DNA of 64,000 nt from Anaerovibrio sp. RM50 (GTDB lineage: Bacteria; Bacillota; Negativicutes; Selenomonadales; Selenomonadaceae). The position numbers were made by a program, and so were the translations under genes. Of the stretch, positions 24,744 to 34,520 are shown piece by piece. Position 1 is the first letter of the stretch; the number at the start of each line of letters is the position of its first letter. The DNA lies in NCBI RefSeq assembly GCF_000622005.1, contig NZ_JHWV01000005.1, positions 248,001-312,000 of the forward strand, in the 5' to 3' direction. The notes under the pieces are model-generated. The model was not told the DNA's origin. It saw only the letters and a program-made list of their open reading frames with translations, and made no database searches.

Positions 24744-27236
24744 ATGCTCCATTTAGTGTACAATATTGTAGGTGTACTGGTGGTCATTCTTATGATACCG
24801 GTATTCTGCATCCGGGGAGTCCGGGAAAAGGGATTCGTGGAACGAATCAAGCAGCAGCTGGGTTTTCTGCCAAAGCATGCCCTGGACAAGGTTGCCCGCA
24901 AAAATTGTATATGGGTTCACGCAGCTTCCGTTGGTGAAATCGTGGCGGCCAGCCCGCTGATAAAGGAATTTCACAAGGAATTTCCCCAGAGCCCCATTCT
25001 GGTTTCTGTATTTACCAACAGCGGCTACGAAATGGCCAACCGCATTATTAAGGATGCGGACAGTATAATTCATTTTCCCTTTGATTTGCCATGGCTTTCA
25101 GCCAATCTGTTATACAGAGTGCGCCCACGGGTGTTTATGCCAGTGGAAACGGAGCTTTGGCCAAATTTCCTTAGAGCATGCAAAAAGCTGGATATTCCGG
25201 TGCTCATGGTAAATGGCCGTATCAGTGACAAGAGTGCCAAAAGCTATCGTTATATGATGGGCCTGTGGGATGAAATCCTCAGCTCCATAAAGGTATTTGC
25301 CATGCAGTCCAATGTGGACGCAGAGAATATTCTGAAGCTGGGGGCTGACCCTGATCTGGTGACGGTCACCGGCAATACCAAGTTTGACCAGACCTACACC
25401 AATGTGAGTCCTGAGGAAAAGCACAATCTTTTGCTGGAGCTTGGACTTAAGGATAATCAGGGGGTATTTTTGGCGGGTTCCACCCATAAGGGGGAGGAAG
25501 AACACGTATTAAAGGCCTTCAATGAAATACGCCGTATTTATCCAAAGGCAAAGCTGGTAATTGCTCCCAGGGCCATTCTTCGCACCAATGATATATTGGA
25601 GCTTTGCGATGAGTATTGTTTTAAGGCTGTAACCAGAACCCAGCTCCAGGAGAACTTCACCACAGATCACGATGTGGTTATCCTCAACACCATCGGCGAG
25701 CTGGGGAAGGTGTACAGTGTTGGTGATGTTATCTTCGTTGGGGGCACCTTAATTCCTCACGGGGGACATAATATATTGGAGCCTGCAGCCCACGGCAAGG
25801 CCATTATCGTGGGTGAAAATATGCAGAACTTCAAGGACACCCACGTATTGTTCAAGAAGCGCAAGGCAGTAATAACTGTTAAGAATGGGGCTGATCTGGC
25901 GGTGGAGGCCCTTCATCTCTTCAGAGATGATGAGGAACGTCATCGCATGGAGGCCGAGACATTGGCCATCTGCAAGGAAAACAAGGGGGCGGCCCACAGG
26001 ACTGCCATAATCCTTAATGACCTTCTCACCAAGGTGGAGATGAACAAGGTTAAGGCCACAGATAAACTTGAAAATTTCCAGACCTATTTCATGCAGATTA
26101 TCCATAATAAGGAACCACAGGGTTTCTTTGACCGATGTGTGATGGCAGTGCTGTTTATCCTTTCCAAGATATACAGTTTGCTGGTAAACTTAAAGTTAGA
26201 CAGTTATAAATTTGGCATTTTGAAGACCAATAAGCTGAGCTGCTTTGTTATCAGCCTTGGTAATATCACTGTTGGAGGTACGGGAAAAACCCCTACAGCC
26301 CAGCGTTTGGCCAAATATATCCGGGATATGGGTTACAAGGTTGTAATCCTTAACCGGGGCTATCGGGCCAAGTGGCAGGGTGAGGTTGGTCTTGTATCTG
26401 ATGGCAACCATATTTATATGGAGGCGGATCAGGCCGGTGACGAGGCCTATATGCTGGCCAAGCATCTGCCAGAGGTGCCTGTGCTCATTGGCCGTGACCG
26501 CTATAAAACAGGCCAGTATGCCATTGAGCACTTTGGTGCCGAGGTGGCAATTTTGGACGATGGCTTCCAGCACTGGAAGCTGGCCCGTGATCTTGACGTG
26601 GTGCTTATTGACTCTGTTAATCTCTTTGGCAATGGTCATGTACTGCCAAGGGGTACACTACGTGAGCCAATAACCCATCTGGAGCGTGCCGACGTTTGCC
26701 TTATGACCAAGGTGGATCAGGGTCTGCCAGGGTTCAAGAAATATATAAGGGATCAGATTGCCAAATATGGCAGCAATCCTGCTGTAGTGGAAAGTATTCA
26801 TCATCCCCAGTCCTGTATCGAGCTGTGCGATTGGAAGCGCAACGTGGCCAGCGAGGGGATGTCCATTTCTACCATTAAGAATAAGAAGGTGGTGGCCCTT
26901 TCCGCCATTGGTAACCCTGCTTCCTTTGAGCAGACTGTGGCCAGTGCCGGAGCGGAAATTATTGAAAGCTTCCGTTTCCCTGATCACCACGAATACACCC
27001 AGGAGGAAATGGTAGACGCCATGGAGCAGGCGGTCCGTCAGGGGGCTGAGGCCATTGTAACCACTGAAAAGGACGCTGTTAAGCTGCCTATGGAATTTTT
27101 GGCAGCAGTGCCTGATGAAAAGCAGATTCCTGTACTAATTCTCACTGTTGAGGTGGTACTCCAGAATGGCAAGGATGATTTTGAAGCGCTCCTTAGCAAA
27201 AAGCTTGATGAAAAGCTGGGTAAGCATAGAGCGTAG
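24744..27236 (+). CDS. waaA-lpxK: Bifunctional Kdo transferase / tetraacyldisaccharide 4'-kinase (WaaA-LpxK fusion)
   Basis: 830 aa in one uninterrupted frame. Residues 1-425 or so are WaaA/KdtA: an N-terminal membrane anchor, IWVHAASVGE, MPVETELWPNFL, VTGNTKFDQT, and the donor-site region TLIPHGGHNILEPAAHGK. After a short linker, about 445-830 is a complete LpxK: a membrane-associated helix, Walker A in ITVGGTGKTPTAQRLA, DDGFQHWKLARDLDVVLID, VVTTEKDAVKL-like IVTTEKDAVKLP. LpxK acts just before WaaA in the pathway, so the domain order is the reverse of the reaction order. The fusion would hand lipid IVA directly to the Kdo site. Both halves keep their key motifs. Confidence 0.95.
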   Translation: MLHLVYNIVGVLVVILMIPVFCIRGVREKGFVERIKQQLGFLPKHALDKVARKNCIWVHAASVGEIVAASPLIKEFHKEFPQSPILVSVFTNSGYEMANRIIKDADSIIHFPFDLPWLSANLLYRVRPRVFMPVETELWPNFLRACKKLDIPVLMVNGRISDKSAKSYRYMMGLWDEILSSIKVFAMQSNVDAENILKLGADPDLVTVTGNTKFDQTYTNVSPEEKHNLLLELGLKDNQGVFLAGSTHKGEEEHVLKAFNEIRRIYPKAKLVIAPRAILRTNDILELCDEYCFKAVTRTQLQENFTTDHDVVILNTIGELGKVYSVGDVIFVGGTLIPHGGHNILEPAAHGKAIIVGENMQNFKDTHVLFKKRKAVITVKNGADLAVEALHLFRDDEERHRMEAETLAICKENKGAAHRTAIILNDLLTKVEMNKVKATDKLENFQTYFMQIIHNKEPQGFFDRCVMAVLFILSKIYSLLVNLKLDSYKFGILKTNKLSCFVISLGNITVGGTGKTPTAQRLAKYIRDMGYKVVILNRGYRAKWQGEVGLVSDGNHIYMEADQAGDEAYMLAKHLPEVPVLIGRDRYKTGQYAIEHFGAEVAILDDGFQHWKLARDLDVVLIDSVNLFGNGHVLPRGTLREPITHLERADVCLMTKVDQGLPGFKKYIRDQIAKYGSNPAVVESIHHPQSCIELCDWKRNVASEGMSISTIKNKKVVALSAIGNPASFEQTVASAGAEIIESFRFPDHHEYTQEEMVDAMEQAVRQGAEAIVTTEKDAVKLPMEFLAAVPDEKQIPVLILTVEVVLQNGKDDFEALLSKKLDEKLGKHRA

Positions 27237-27283
27237 AGCTTAGAGTAAATAGTATGAATTGTTAAGGATAAAGAGAGGCTGAT

Positions 27284-28036
27284 ATGTCAATGAATACACT
27301 TTGTGTAATTCCGGCGCGTTTTGCATCTACCCGCCTTCCTGGGAAACCACTGGCGGATATATGCGGTAAGCCCATGATTTCCAGAGTTTATGAGCAGGCA
27401 GCCAAGGCAAAGCGCCTTACTGGTGTTATTGCGGCTGTGGATGATGAGCGTGTTTATGAGGCTGTGGTGCAAAATGGCGGACAGGCCATGATGACTGCCA
27501 AGGACCATCCAACGGGCACTGACCGTCTGGCAGAGGTGGCAGCAGCCCATCCCGAGGCAGAGCTTATCATCAATGTTCAGGGGGATGAGCCTATGATAGA
27601 GCCGGCCCTTATTGATGAGCTGGCAGCAGCCTTTGATGATGACCCGGATTTGCAGATGGCCACTGTAAAGTCCCCTATGACAAATCCCGAGGATATAAAG
27701 AATCCAAACAACGTAAAGGTCATTACTGATAAAAAGGGCTATGCCCTGTATTTCTCCAGAAGCGTGCTTCCTTATCCAAGGGAGAACACTGGAGTAACAG
27801 TATATAAGCATATTGGCATTTATGCCTACAAGCGGGATTTCCTGCTTAATTACGCCAAGATGGAGCCAACACCTCTGGAAACCACTGAGTCTCTGGAGCA
27901 GCTGAGGGCTTTGGAAAATGGCTATAAAATCAAGGTTATTGAAACTGACTTCCACTTCGTTGGAGTAGATACAAGGGAAGATCTGGAAGCAGTCAATAAA
28001 GCATATAAGCAGCGTTTACATGGGCAGAATGCCTGA
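27284..28036 (+). CDS. kdsB: 3-deoxy-manno-octulosonate cytidylyltransferase (CMP-Kdo synthetase)
   Basis: 250 aa, ATG. It activates Kdo with CTP to give the donor used by WaaA. Nucleotidyltransferase fold marks: [19 protein letters not shown] at the start, [24 protein letters not shown] with the metal-binding Asp, and [12 protein letters not shown]. It follows waaA-lpxK by 47 bp and precedes kdsA, so substrate supply and use are encoded together. Confidence 0.97.
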   Translation: MSMNTLCVIPARFASTRLPGKPLADICGKPMISRVYEQAAKAKRLTGVIAAVDDERVYEAVVQNGGQAMMTAKDHPTGTDRLAEVAAAHPEAELIINVQGDEPMIEPALIDELAAAFDDDPDLQMATVKSPMTNPEDIKNPNNVKVITDKKGYALYFSRSVLPYPRENTGVTVYKHIGIYAYKRDFLLNYAKMEPTPLETTESLEQLRALENGYKIKVIETDFHFVGVDTREDLEAVNKAYKQRLHGQNA

Positions 28037-28056
28037 GGAAGAAGGGTGGTAGCATT

Positions 28057-28881
28057 ATGAATACTGTACAGGTAGGTAATTTCGAAATTGGTAATGGCAA
28101 ACCGCTGGCTCTGTTGGCTGGCCCATGTGTCCTTGAGGAAATGGACCGTTGTCTGCTGATTGGCCGCACCATTAAGGAAATCTGTGGCAAGCTGGGGATT
28201 CCTTACGTTTTCAAGGCTTCCTTTGACAAGGCAAACCGTTCTTCCTTCAACGGCTTCAGAGGTCCCGGTCTTAAGAAGGGTCTGGAAATGCTGCAGCATA
28301 TAAAGGACGAGCTGCAGGTGCCAATCGTAACTGATATTCACACCGAGGAGCAGGTGAAGCCTGTGGCCAAGGTGGTAGATATTATTCAGATTCCGGCATT
28401 TCTGTGTCGTCAGACGGATCTTCTTTATGCAGCTGCCAAGAGCGGTGCTGTGGTAAATGTTAAGAAGGGGCAGTTTATGGCTCCTGCTGATATGCGTAAC
28501 GTGGTGGACAAGCTCCATGAGGGCGGTTGCTCCCAGATTATGCTCACTGAGCGTGGTGCCACCTTCGGCTACAACAACCTTGTGGTGGATATGAGGGCCT
28601 TCCCAATTATGCGCTCCTTTGGTTACCCAGTAGTTTTTGATGGTACCCACAGCGTTCAGCTGCCAGGCGGTGCAGGCACATGCTCCGCAGGAAACCGCGA
28701 GTACGTGCCAAATCTGGTCCGTGCTGCTGTTGGTGCCGGGGTGGATGCTCTCTTTATGGAGGTCCATGACAATCCGGAGGAGGCCCTTTGCGATGGTCCA
28801 AATATGATTTATTTGGACAAGCTGGAGGATCTTTTGAAGGATGCCATTGCAATTCATGATATTGTAAGAAAACAGTTGTAA
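28057..28881 (+). CDS. kdsA: 3-deoxy-8-phosphooctulonate synthase (Kdo-8-P synthase)
   Basis: 274 aa, ATG. It condenses phosphoenolpyruvate with arabinose-5-phosphate. TIM-barrel family marks: [77 protein letters not shown], and [13 protein letters not shown] Cys rather than Asn at the known metal site would mark the metal-dependent class. The second residue of GPCV is Cys in this protein, but I cannot be sure that is the matching position. Confidence 0.97.
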   Translation: MNTVQVGNFEIGNGKPLALLAGPCVLEEMDRCLLIGRTIKEICGKLGIPYVFKASFDKANRSSFNGFRGPGLKKGLEMLQHIKDELQVPIVTDIHTEEQVKPVAKVVDIIQIPAFLCRQTDLLYAAAKSGAVVNVKKGQFMAPADMRNVVDKLHEGGCSQIMLTERGATFGYNNLVVDMRAFPIMRSFGYPVVFDGTHSVQLPGGAGTCSAGNREYVPNLVRAAVGAGVDALFMEVHDNPEEALCDGPNMIYLDKLEDLLKDAIAIHDIVRKQL

Positions 28882-28904
28882 TATATTTGTGAGGCTTATT
28901 ATAA

Positions 28905-29873
28905 ATGATTAAGGATTCTGCAATTGAGACCCTTCGTATTGAGGCGGACTCAGTAATGAAGCTGATCGACCATGTTGATGAGGAATTTGTCCGGGCAGTT
29001 CAGTGCATACTGGAGTGCAAGGCCCGTGTTATTGTTACTGGTATGGGCAAGTCAGGCCATGTGGGCAGAAAGATTGCCGCCAGTCTGGCCAGCACCGGCA
29101 CCCCGTCATTTTTCATGCATCCAGCCGAGGCATTTCACGGTGATTTGGGCATGGTTACTGCTGATGATGTGGTTGTGGCTATTTCCAACAGCGGTGAAAG
29201 CACCGAGGTGGTAAATATTCTGCCGGTGGTAAAGCGCATTGGCGCAAAAATTATCGCCATGTCCGGCCGCAGGGAATCTGCACTGGGCCGTAATGCTGAT
29301 TTCTTTATTGATGTCAGCGTGGAGAAGGAGGCATGCCCTTTGGGACTGGCTCCTACTGCCAGCACCACTGCAACCCTTGCCATGGGTGATGCCATTACTG
29401 TGGCATTGCTGGAGGCCAGAAACTTCACCAGACAGGACTTCGCTTTGTTCCATCCGGGCGGTTCACTGGGACGCCGTCTCCTTCTCACTGTGGAGAATGT
29501 GATGCACAGCGGCGAGGACAATCCGATTATTCATTACAGCGCCACTGCCAAGGAGGCACTGTTTATGATGACGGACAAGGGACTTGGCGCCACATCTGTG
29601 GTGGATGATGAAGGAAACTTTATTGGGCTGGTTACAGATGGTGATATTCGTCGCTGTCTGGCCAAGGGCAGCCAGTTCCTTGATGAGCCGGTGGAGGAGC
29701 TGATGACCAAAAAGCCTCACACCATTACCAAGGAGAAGCTGGCAGCATCAGCCTTAAGCATTATGGAAAAGCATAAGCCACGGCCAATTACGGTTTTGCC
29801 AGTGGTGGATGCTGATAATAAGCCAGTTGGTATTGTACATTTGACAGATCTTTTGCGTCAGGGAGTTGTATAA
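28905..29873 (+). CDS. kdsD: Arabinose-5-phosphate isomerase KdsD
   Basis: 322 aa, ATG. It makes arabinose-5-phosphate from ribulose-5-phosphate, the start of the Kdo branch. An SIS domain (about residues 35-175; VTGMGKSGHVGRKIAASLAS, ISNSGESTEVVNILP) is followed by two CBS domains (about 205-322), the usual layout of KdsD/KpsF. It lies in line with kdsA and kdsC and its stop is 1 bp before the kdsC start. Confidence 0.96.
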   Translation: MIKDSAIETLRIEADSVMKLIDHVDEEFVRAVQCILECKARVIVTGMGKSGHVGRKIAASLASTGTPSFFMHPAEAFHGDLGMVTADDVVVAISNSGESTEVVNILPVVKRIGAKIIAMSGRRESALGRNADFFIDVSVEKEACPLGLAPTASTTATLAMGDAITVALLEARNFTRQDFALFHPGGSLGRRLLLTVENVMHSGEDNPIIHYSATAKEALFMMTDKGLGATSVVDDEGNFIGLVTDGDIRRCLAKGSQFLDEPVEELMTKKPHTITKEKLAASALSIMEKHKPRPITVLPVVDADNKPVGIVHLTDLLRQGVV

Positions 29874-29874
29874 T

Positions 29875-30435
29875 ATGAAAACTAAAAATGGTGCTTCTGA
29901 AATTGCCAAGAAAATAAAGCTTATTATTTTTGATGTGGATGGTACACTTACGGACGGGTGTATCTATATGGGTCCCGAGGGGGAGGCCATGAAGGCCTTT
30001 TCCGCCCGGGATGGTATGGGCATAGCTTTGGCCCACAAGGGAGATATCAAGAGTGCCGTTATTACCGGCCGCAGCTCCAGAATCATGGCCAAGCGGGGCA
30101 AGGAGCTGAAGATTGATGCCCTTTATCAGGGCTGTGTTGACAAGCGGGGAGCCTACGAGGAGCTTAAGCTGAAATTATCCCTTAGGGATGAGGAAATTGC
30201 CTACGTGGGTGATGATTTAAACGATATTCCACTCATTCAGCAGGCAGGTCTTGGCTGCTGTGTAGGAGATGCTGTTTCTGAGGTGAAGGAGCTGGCCCTG
30301 GTTGTGGCTGATTATCCCGGCGGCAAGGGGGCAGTCCGCGAAATCCTTGAATTTATTTTAAAGGAGCAGGGCAAATGGGATTCCCTGGTGAGCACCTTTA
30401 CGGGGAAAAAAGCAGCTGAGGGTGTAAGTCAGTAA
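29875..30435 (+). CDS. kdsC: Kdo-8-phosphate phosphatase KdsC
   Basis: 186 aa. The ATG at 29875 is 1 bp after the kdsD stop; an upstream TTG would overlap kdsD. HAD fold with motif I IIFDVDGTLTDG, the KdsC-type ARDGMGIALAHKGD, motif II ITGRSS, and motif III/IV YVGDDLNDIPLI. It removes phosphate from Kdo-8-P before KdsB. No long cap domain is seen, consistent with the tetrameric KdsC class. With kdsB, kdsA and kdsD it completes the pathway from ribulose-5-P to CMP-Kdo. Confidence 0.96.
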   Translation: MKTKNGASEIAKKIKLIIFDVDGTLTDGCIYMGPEGEAMKAFSARDGMGIALAHKGDIKSAVITGRSSRIMAKRGKELKIDALYQGCVDKRGAYEELKLKLSLRDEEIAYVGDDLNDIPLIQQAGLGCCVGDAVSEVKELALVVADYPGGKGAVREILEFILKEQGKWDSLVSTFTGKKAAEGVSQ

Positions 30436-30439
30436 AAAA

Positions 30440-30460
30440 TTAGCCCTCAACTTGGGCTAA
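30440..30460 (+). other. Hairpin between kdsC and the second lpxL
   Basis: 7-bp stem TTAGCCC / GGGCTAA with a 7-nt loop. There is no T-run on the plus strand, so it is more likely a processing or weak attenuation site than a full terminator. Confidence 0.4.
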
Positions 30461-30503
30461 ATTATGGTATTCTTTCTAATAGGGATAGGAGATTTGGATT
30501 TTT

Positions 30504-31418
30504 ATGGTATACAAGCTTCTTATGTTTCTGAGCTGGGTGTCCTGCAGAACTCCTTACAGCTGGCTGTTGGCGGCTGGCAAGGGACTGGGCATTCTGTATT
30601 ACAAGTTAATAAAGAAACAGAGAAATCTGGCGATTAAGCAGATGCGGGAATCCTTGAATGTTTCACAGGAAGAGGCTGAAAAGCTGGTCCGGGAATCCTT
30701 CATCAATATGGGCCGTAATTTCTTTGAAGTGCTGTATATGCCTGCCCTTAACAAGGATAATTTTAAAAAGCACATTGAAATCGACCATCTGGAAAGGATG
30801 GAGGCGGCGTTGGCAGAAAAGCACGGAGTTGTAGTTCTGACAGGCCATGTGGGCAACTGGGAATGGCTCTCTGCGGCCTTTACCATGAACGACATGCCTG
30901 TCAGTGCCATTGCCAAACAGCAGCCTAACATGGATTATACCAATGCCCTCAATGATTTGCGGGCAACCATTAACGTAGAGATTTTCTCCCGTGGTACCAG
31001 TGAGCTTCTGGCAGCCGCCAAAGCACTGAAAAAGGGGAGAATTTTGGGATTTTTGGCTGACCAGGATGCTGGTCCTGGTGGAGCCTTTATTGAATTTTTG
31101 GGGAAGACTGCTTCCACCCCTATGGGGGCTGCGGTATTTGCCAAGAAGTTCAATTCCCCAATTTTGCCAGCCTTTATTCTTCGCCAGCCCGATGGCCATC
31201 ACAAGGTTGTGATTGGCGAGGTACTCCGTTATGAGGATACTGGGGACAGCGATAAGGATTTGTTCAACTTGACCTACAAGATGACCAAGATTCTTGAAAA
31301 AATAATTATGGAAAATCCTACTCAGTGGCTCTGGTTCCAGAAACGCTGGAACACAGCTCCTGAGCAGCAGGTGCATAAGCATCATATAGTGAAATCAGAG
31401 GTAACTGACAATGAATAA
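30504..31418 (+). CDS. lpxL: LpxL/HtrB-type lipid A lysophospholipid acyltransferase 2
   Basis: 304 aa, ATG. An N-terminal membrane-associated helix is followed by the acyltransferase domain with HX4E motif HVGNWE (near residue 115), FLADQDAGPGGAFIEFLG, and the family end PTQWLWFQKRWNT. It is a paralogue of 17523 but has the classical HxGNWE form that the first copy lacks. It would add a secondary acyl chain to lipid A. Its end overlaps lptC by 8 bp, which ties acylation to LPS export. Confidence 0.92.
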   Translation: MVYKLLMFLSWVSCRTPYSWLLAAGKGLGILYYKLIKKQRNLAIKQMRESLNVSQEEAEKLVRESFINMGRNFFEVLYMPALNKDNFKKHIEIDHLERMEAALAEKHGVVVLTGHVGNWEWLSAAFTMNDMPVSAIAKQQPNMDYTNALNDLRATINVEIFSRGTSELLAAAKALKKGRILGFLADQDAGPGGAFIEFLGKTASTPMGAAVFAKKFNSPILPAFILRQPDGHHKVVIGEVLRYEDTGDSDKDLFNLTYKMTKILEKIIMENPTQWLWFQKRWNTAPEQQVHKHHIVKSEVTDNE

Positions 31419-31959
31419 AATGGGAAAGGTCCTGGCAGGTGTTTTTGCAGTTTTGCTTGTAATTCTCATTGTCTGGGCTGTTAATGGCATACCGGAACCA
31501 CCTGAGGGGGACGGACAGGATCCATCACAGCGGGTTGTTAATTTTGATGGCAACACCATCAGTGAGGAAAAGGACGGCAAGGTTATCTGGACTGTCACTG
31601 CTGAAAAAATGGAAATGGACATTGATACCAAGGATGTTGCCCTGGTCAATGTTAAGGTCACATACAACTATAATGATGGCCAGACCCTTGAGCTGAAAGC
31701 TCCAAAGGCAATTTATCAGGAGAAGACACATCATCTGGAGGTTACTGATGGTGTGGAGGGCGAGTCCAGTGATGGTGGCAAGTTCTCCTGCAAGGAAGTT
31801 GAATGGCTGCCCGATAAGGACATGCTGGCCATGAAGGGCGAAGCCAGGATAGAGTACGAGAAGGAGCATGTGAAGGCTTCCGGAGATCGTATCGAAAGTA
31901 CCAATGGATTCAAGAAATTTAGAATCATTGGCAAGGCACATTTGGAAAAGGGAAATTAA
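31411..31959 (+). CDS. lptC: LPS export ABC transporter periplasmic protein LptC
   Basis: 182 aa, ATG inside the end of lpxL (8-bp overlap). One N-terminal membrane helix at about residues 6-25 (LAGVFAVLLVILIVWAVNG) is followed by the LptC/OstA-like jellyroll of short strands (GNTISEEKDGKVIWTVTAEK, HHLEVTDGVEGES, WLPDKDMLAMKGEARI). LptC links the LptBFG transporter to the LptA bridge. Similar strand repeats occur in LptA next door. Confidence 0.92.
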   Translation: MNKMGKVLAGVFAVLLVILIVWAVNGIPEPPEGDGQDPSQRVVNFDGNTISEEKDGKVIWTVTAEKMEMDIDTKDVALVNVKVTYNYNDGQTLELKAPKAIYQEKTHHLEVTDGVEGESSDGGKFSCKEVEWLPDKDMLAMKGEARIEYEKEHVKASGDRIESTNGFKKFRIIGKAHLEKGN

Positions 31960-31975
31960 TATAGGAGAAATGGCT

Positions 31976-32668
31976 ATGAGCATAAAAATGAACATAAAAA
32001 AAGCAATTGTAATGGCTGGTATTGCCACTATGGCAGTTTCCGGCACCATTTATGCAGCAGCTAATGACGAGCCGGCCACTCTTGACGCTGAGGAAGTAGA
32101 ATACGATATGGAAAGCGGTCTGGCCAGCGCCAAGGGCAACGTGGTAATGACCAAGGGCAATGCCACTGTAAGCGGCGACTATGCTGAATACAATTCCAAA
32201 ACCAAGGATGGCAAGGTAAGTGGTAATGTGGTGGCCACCAAGGACGATATGAGGATGACAGCTGATCTGGTAACAACTGATGGGTCTGACCACATGATTG
32301 CCGCGGGCTCCGTAAATGGTATCAAGGCTGACAAGCATTTTATGGGACCAAAGGTTGAGTATTTTCAGCAGGATGAGTATGTGCTGATTCCAAGTGGGGG
32401 CAGTATAACCTCTGCAGATGGTACCTTCAGGGCTGATCTGATTCGTGGCTTTATGAAGGAAGAGCATTTTGTGGGAGATGGCAATGTACATATCGTCAGC
32501 CCACGGAACAACATGGAAGCTGGTGGCGACCAGGTGGATTATTGGGGCAAGGAAAAGGGCAAGGCCGTAATTACAGGCAATGCCTGGGCCGTAAAGGACA
32601 ACAACACCCTTAAGAGTAAGAAACTTACCGTTTATTTGGCTGAAGACGGCACGGCATCTGTTAAGTAA
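31976..32668 (+). CDS. lptA: LPS transport periplasmic protein LptA
   Basis: 230 aa. The ATG at 31976 gives an 8-bp gap to GGAG; the ATG at 31970 would be too close. A signal peptide ends near IYA (about residue 25). The OstA/LptA domain follows: [54 protein letters not shown], and further strands. The protein forms the periplasmic slide for LPS between LptC and outer-membrane LptD. It is rich in Asp and Lys. LptD is not encoded in this window. Confidence 0.93.
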   Translation: MSIKMNIKKAIVMAGIATMAVSGTIYAAANDEPATLDAEEVEYDMESGLASAKGNVVMTKGNATVSGDYAEYNSKTKDGKVSGNVVATKDDMRMTADLVTTDGSDHMIAAGSVNGIKADKHFMGPKVEYFQQDEYVLIPSGGSITSADGTFRADLIRGFMKEEHFVGDGNVHIVSPRNNMEAGGDQVDYWGKEKGKAVITGNAWAVKDNNTLKSKKLTVYLAEDGTASVK

Positions 32669-32685
32669 CTGGGAGGTCTGTTAAG

Positions 32686-33405
32686 TTGCATATTGAGGCC
32701 AGAAATTTAGTTAAGTCATTTAAAAAACGAAATGTTGTAGACGGTGTTTCCCTGAAGGTAAGCAAGGGGGAAATCGTTGGTTTGCTGGGACCAAACGGTG
32801 CCGGCAAAACCACTACTTTCTATATGATTGTAGGCTTGGAAAAGCCAACCCGTGGCGAGGTCTATTTATCCGATGTTCCAATTGGGGATTTGCCTATGTA
32901 TAAGCGTGCCCGTCTGGGTATCAGCTATTTGGCCCAGGAGGCTTCTATTTTCCGCAATATGACAGTTGAGGAAAATATTATGTCCATTTTGGAGGGAACC
33001 ATAAAGGACAAGCATGAACGGAAGCAGAAGGTGGAACAGCTTCTTGAGGAGTTCCATGTGTCCCATGTTATTGACAGACTGGGTACAGAGCTTTCCGGTG
33101 GTGAGCGCCGCCGTGTGGAGATTGCCCGCTGTCTGGCATTGGAGCCAAAGTTTATTCTGTTGGATGAGCCCTTCGCCGGTGTAGACCCGTTGGCAGTGGC
33201 AGATATTCAGGGAATCATCAAGTACCTGCGGGAGCGTGGCATGGGTATTCTCATTACTGACCATAATGTAAGAGAGACTCTGCACATTGTTGACAGGGCT
33301 TATATTCTCAATAATGGCAAGATCCTCCTTGAAGGTGACAGCCAAACCATAGCCAACAGTGAGCTGGCCAAGAAATTCTATCTTGGTGACGATTTTACGT
33401 TGTAA
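32686..33405 (+). CDS. lptB: LPS export ABC transporter ATP-binding protein LptB
   Basis: 239 aa, TTG start with GGGAGG 9 bp upstream. Walker [10 protein letters not shown] (about residue 36), Q-loop [11 protein letters not shown] typical of LptB, signature LSGGERRR, Walker [15 protein letters not shown]-loop TDHNVRETL. LptB powers LPS extraction from the inner membrane. It is followed by its permease partner 13 bp later. Confidence 0.96.
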   Translation: MHIEARNLVKSFKKRNVVDGVSLKVSKGEIVGLLGPNGAGKTTTFYMIVGLEKPTRGEVYLSDVPIGDLPMYKRARLGISYLAQEASIFRNMTVEENIMSILEGTIKDKHERKQKVEQLLEEFHVSHVIDRLGTELSGGERRRVEIARCLALEPKFILLDEPFAGVDPLAVADIQGIIKYLRERGMGILITDHNVRETLHIVDRAYILNNGKILLEGDSQTIANSELAKKFYLGDDFTL

Positions 33406-33418
33406 TAGAGGTAAGAAG

Positions 33419-34510
33419 ATGCAGATTCGAATTTTAGACAAATACATATTTAAAGAGGTTTTTAAGACCTTTATATTTGGTATATGTGCATTTTCTGCCG
33501 TATTTATCGGTTCAGGAACCTTGTTCCGAATTGCACAGTATATTACTGAATATGGTGCATCTCTGGCTTCAGTGGCAAAGATTTTCGTACTGAGCCTTCC
33601 AGGTGTTATTATTTGGACTTTTCCAATGTCCATGCTGTTGTCCGGTCTCCTGACCATAGGCCGGCTCTCCGGCAACAGTGAAATAACAGCCATGAAGTCC
33701 TGCGGCATCAGCTTTTACCGTATTGCAGCGCCGGCTGTGATTCTGGGTGCCTTTGTAAGTGTGTTTGCTGTTGGCTTCAGCGAATACGTGGTGCCTTGGT
33801 CCAACGAGGCATATAGCAATGTCCTTAATTACGAAATAAAGGGTAATCTGGCCCCTCAGTCCCAGGAGCATATTATCATCAAGGATATAAAGAACGGCAA
33901 TATTGAAAATCTCATTTATGCCCGTCAGTATGATGCCACCACCAACAGGATGCTGGGTATTACCATGCAGTCCTTTGAAAAAGGTGAGCTGAGTCATGTT
34001 GAGAATGCGGAATATGCCGACTGGAAGGACCATCAGTGGACCATGCACCAGGGAATTATCTATGATGTTTCAAAGGGCGAGTCCCGCCATACTATGCATT
34101 TTGATACACAGGTGCTTCCTATAAATGAGAGCCCTAAGGAAATTATCCGGGAGCAGAAGAGTCCGGAGGAAATGTCCATGGCAGAGCTGACAGCCCAGAT
34201 TGAGATAATGAAAAGCCAGTATGTTAATACTGCCAAGCTGGAAACAGAGCTTTATCAGCGTATAACCATTCCTATGGCCAGTCTGATTTTTACTCTGGTG
34301 GCTGTTCCGTTGGGAATGCAGCCAAACAGAAACAGCTCATCCCGGGGCTTTGTTATCAGTATCATTATTATATTCATATACTACAGCCTGATGACAATGG
34401 CCGGAGCCATTGCCCAGGGTGGTACTGTTCCACCGATTATTGCCGTGTGGCTGCCTAATATTGTGGGGCTTATTGCCGGCTGCTGGCTTATAAACAAGGC
34501 TTCAAAGTAA
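33419..34510 (+). CDS. LptF/LptG family LPS export permease
   Basis: 363 aa. The ATG at 33419 follows GAGGTAAGAAG; a longer frame would overlap lptB. YjgP/YjgQ layout: three membrane helices in the first 125 residues (ILDKYIFKEVFKTFIFGICA start, with the FP/MSMLLSGLL coupling region), a periplasmic beta-jellyroll at about 130-260, then three helices to the end. LptF and LptG usually occur as a pair. Only one is present here, so either it works as a homodimer or the partner is elsewhere. LptF versus LptG cannot be decided by eye, so no symbol is given. Confidence 0.92.
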   Translation: MQIRILDKYIFKEVFKTFIFGICAFSAVFIGSGTLFRIAQYITEYGASLASVAKIFVLSLPGVIIWTFPMSMLLSGLLTIGRLSGNSEITAMKSCGISFYRIAAPAVILGAFVSVFAVGFSEYVVPWSNEAYSNVLNYEIKGNLAPQSQEHIIIKDIKNGNIENLIYARQYDATTNRMLGITMQSFEKGELSHVENAEYADWKDHQWTMHQGIIYDVSKGESRHTMHFDTQVLPINESPKEIIREQKSPEEMSMAELTAQIEIMKSQYVNTAKLETELYQRITIPMASLIFTLVAVPLGMQPNRNSSSRGFVISIIIIFIYYSLMTMAGAIAQGGTVPPIIAVWLPNIVGLIAGCWLINKASK

Positions 34511-34520
34511 GCTTGCAGTT

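Noticed and set aside
26000-26130. Frameshift or sequencing error joining waaA and lpxK
   Set aside because: The frame runs through a plausible linker into a complete LpxK N-terminus without any disturbance of codon use.
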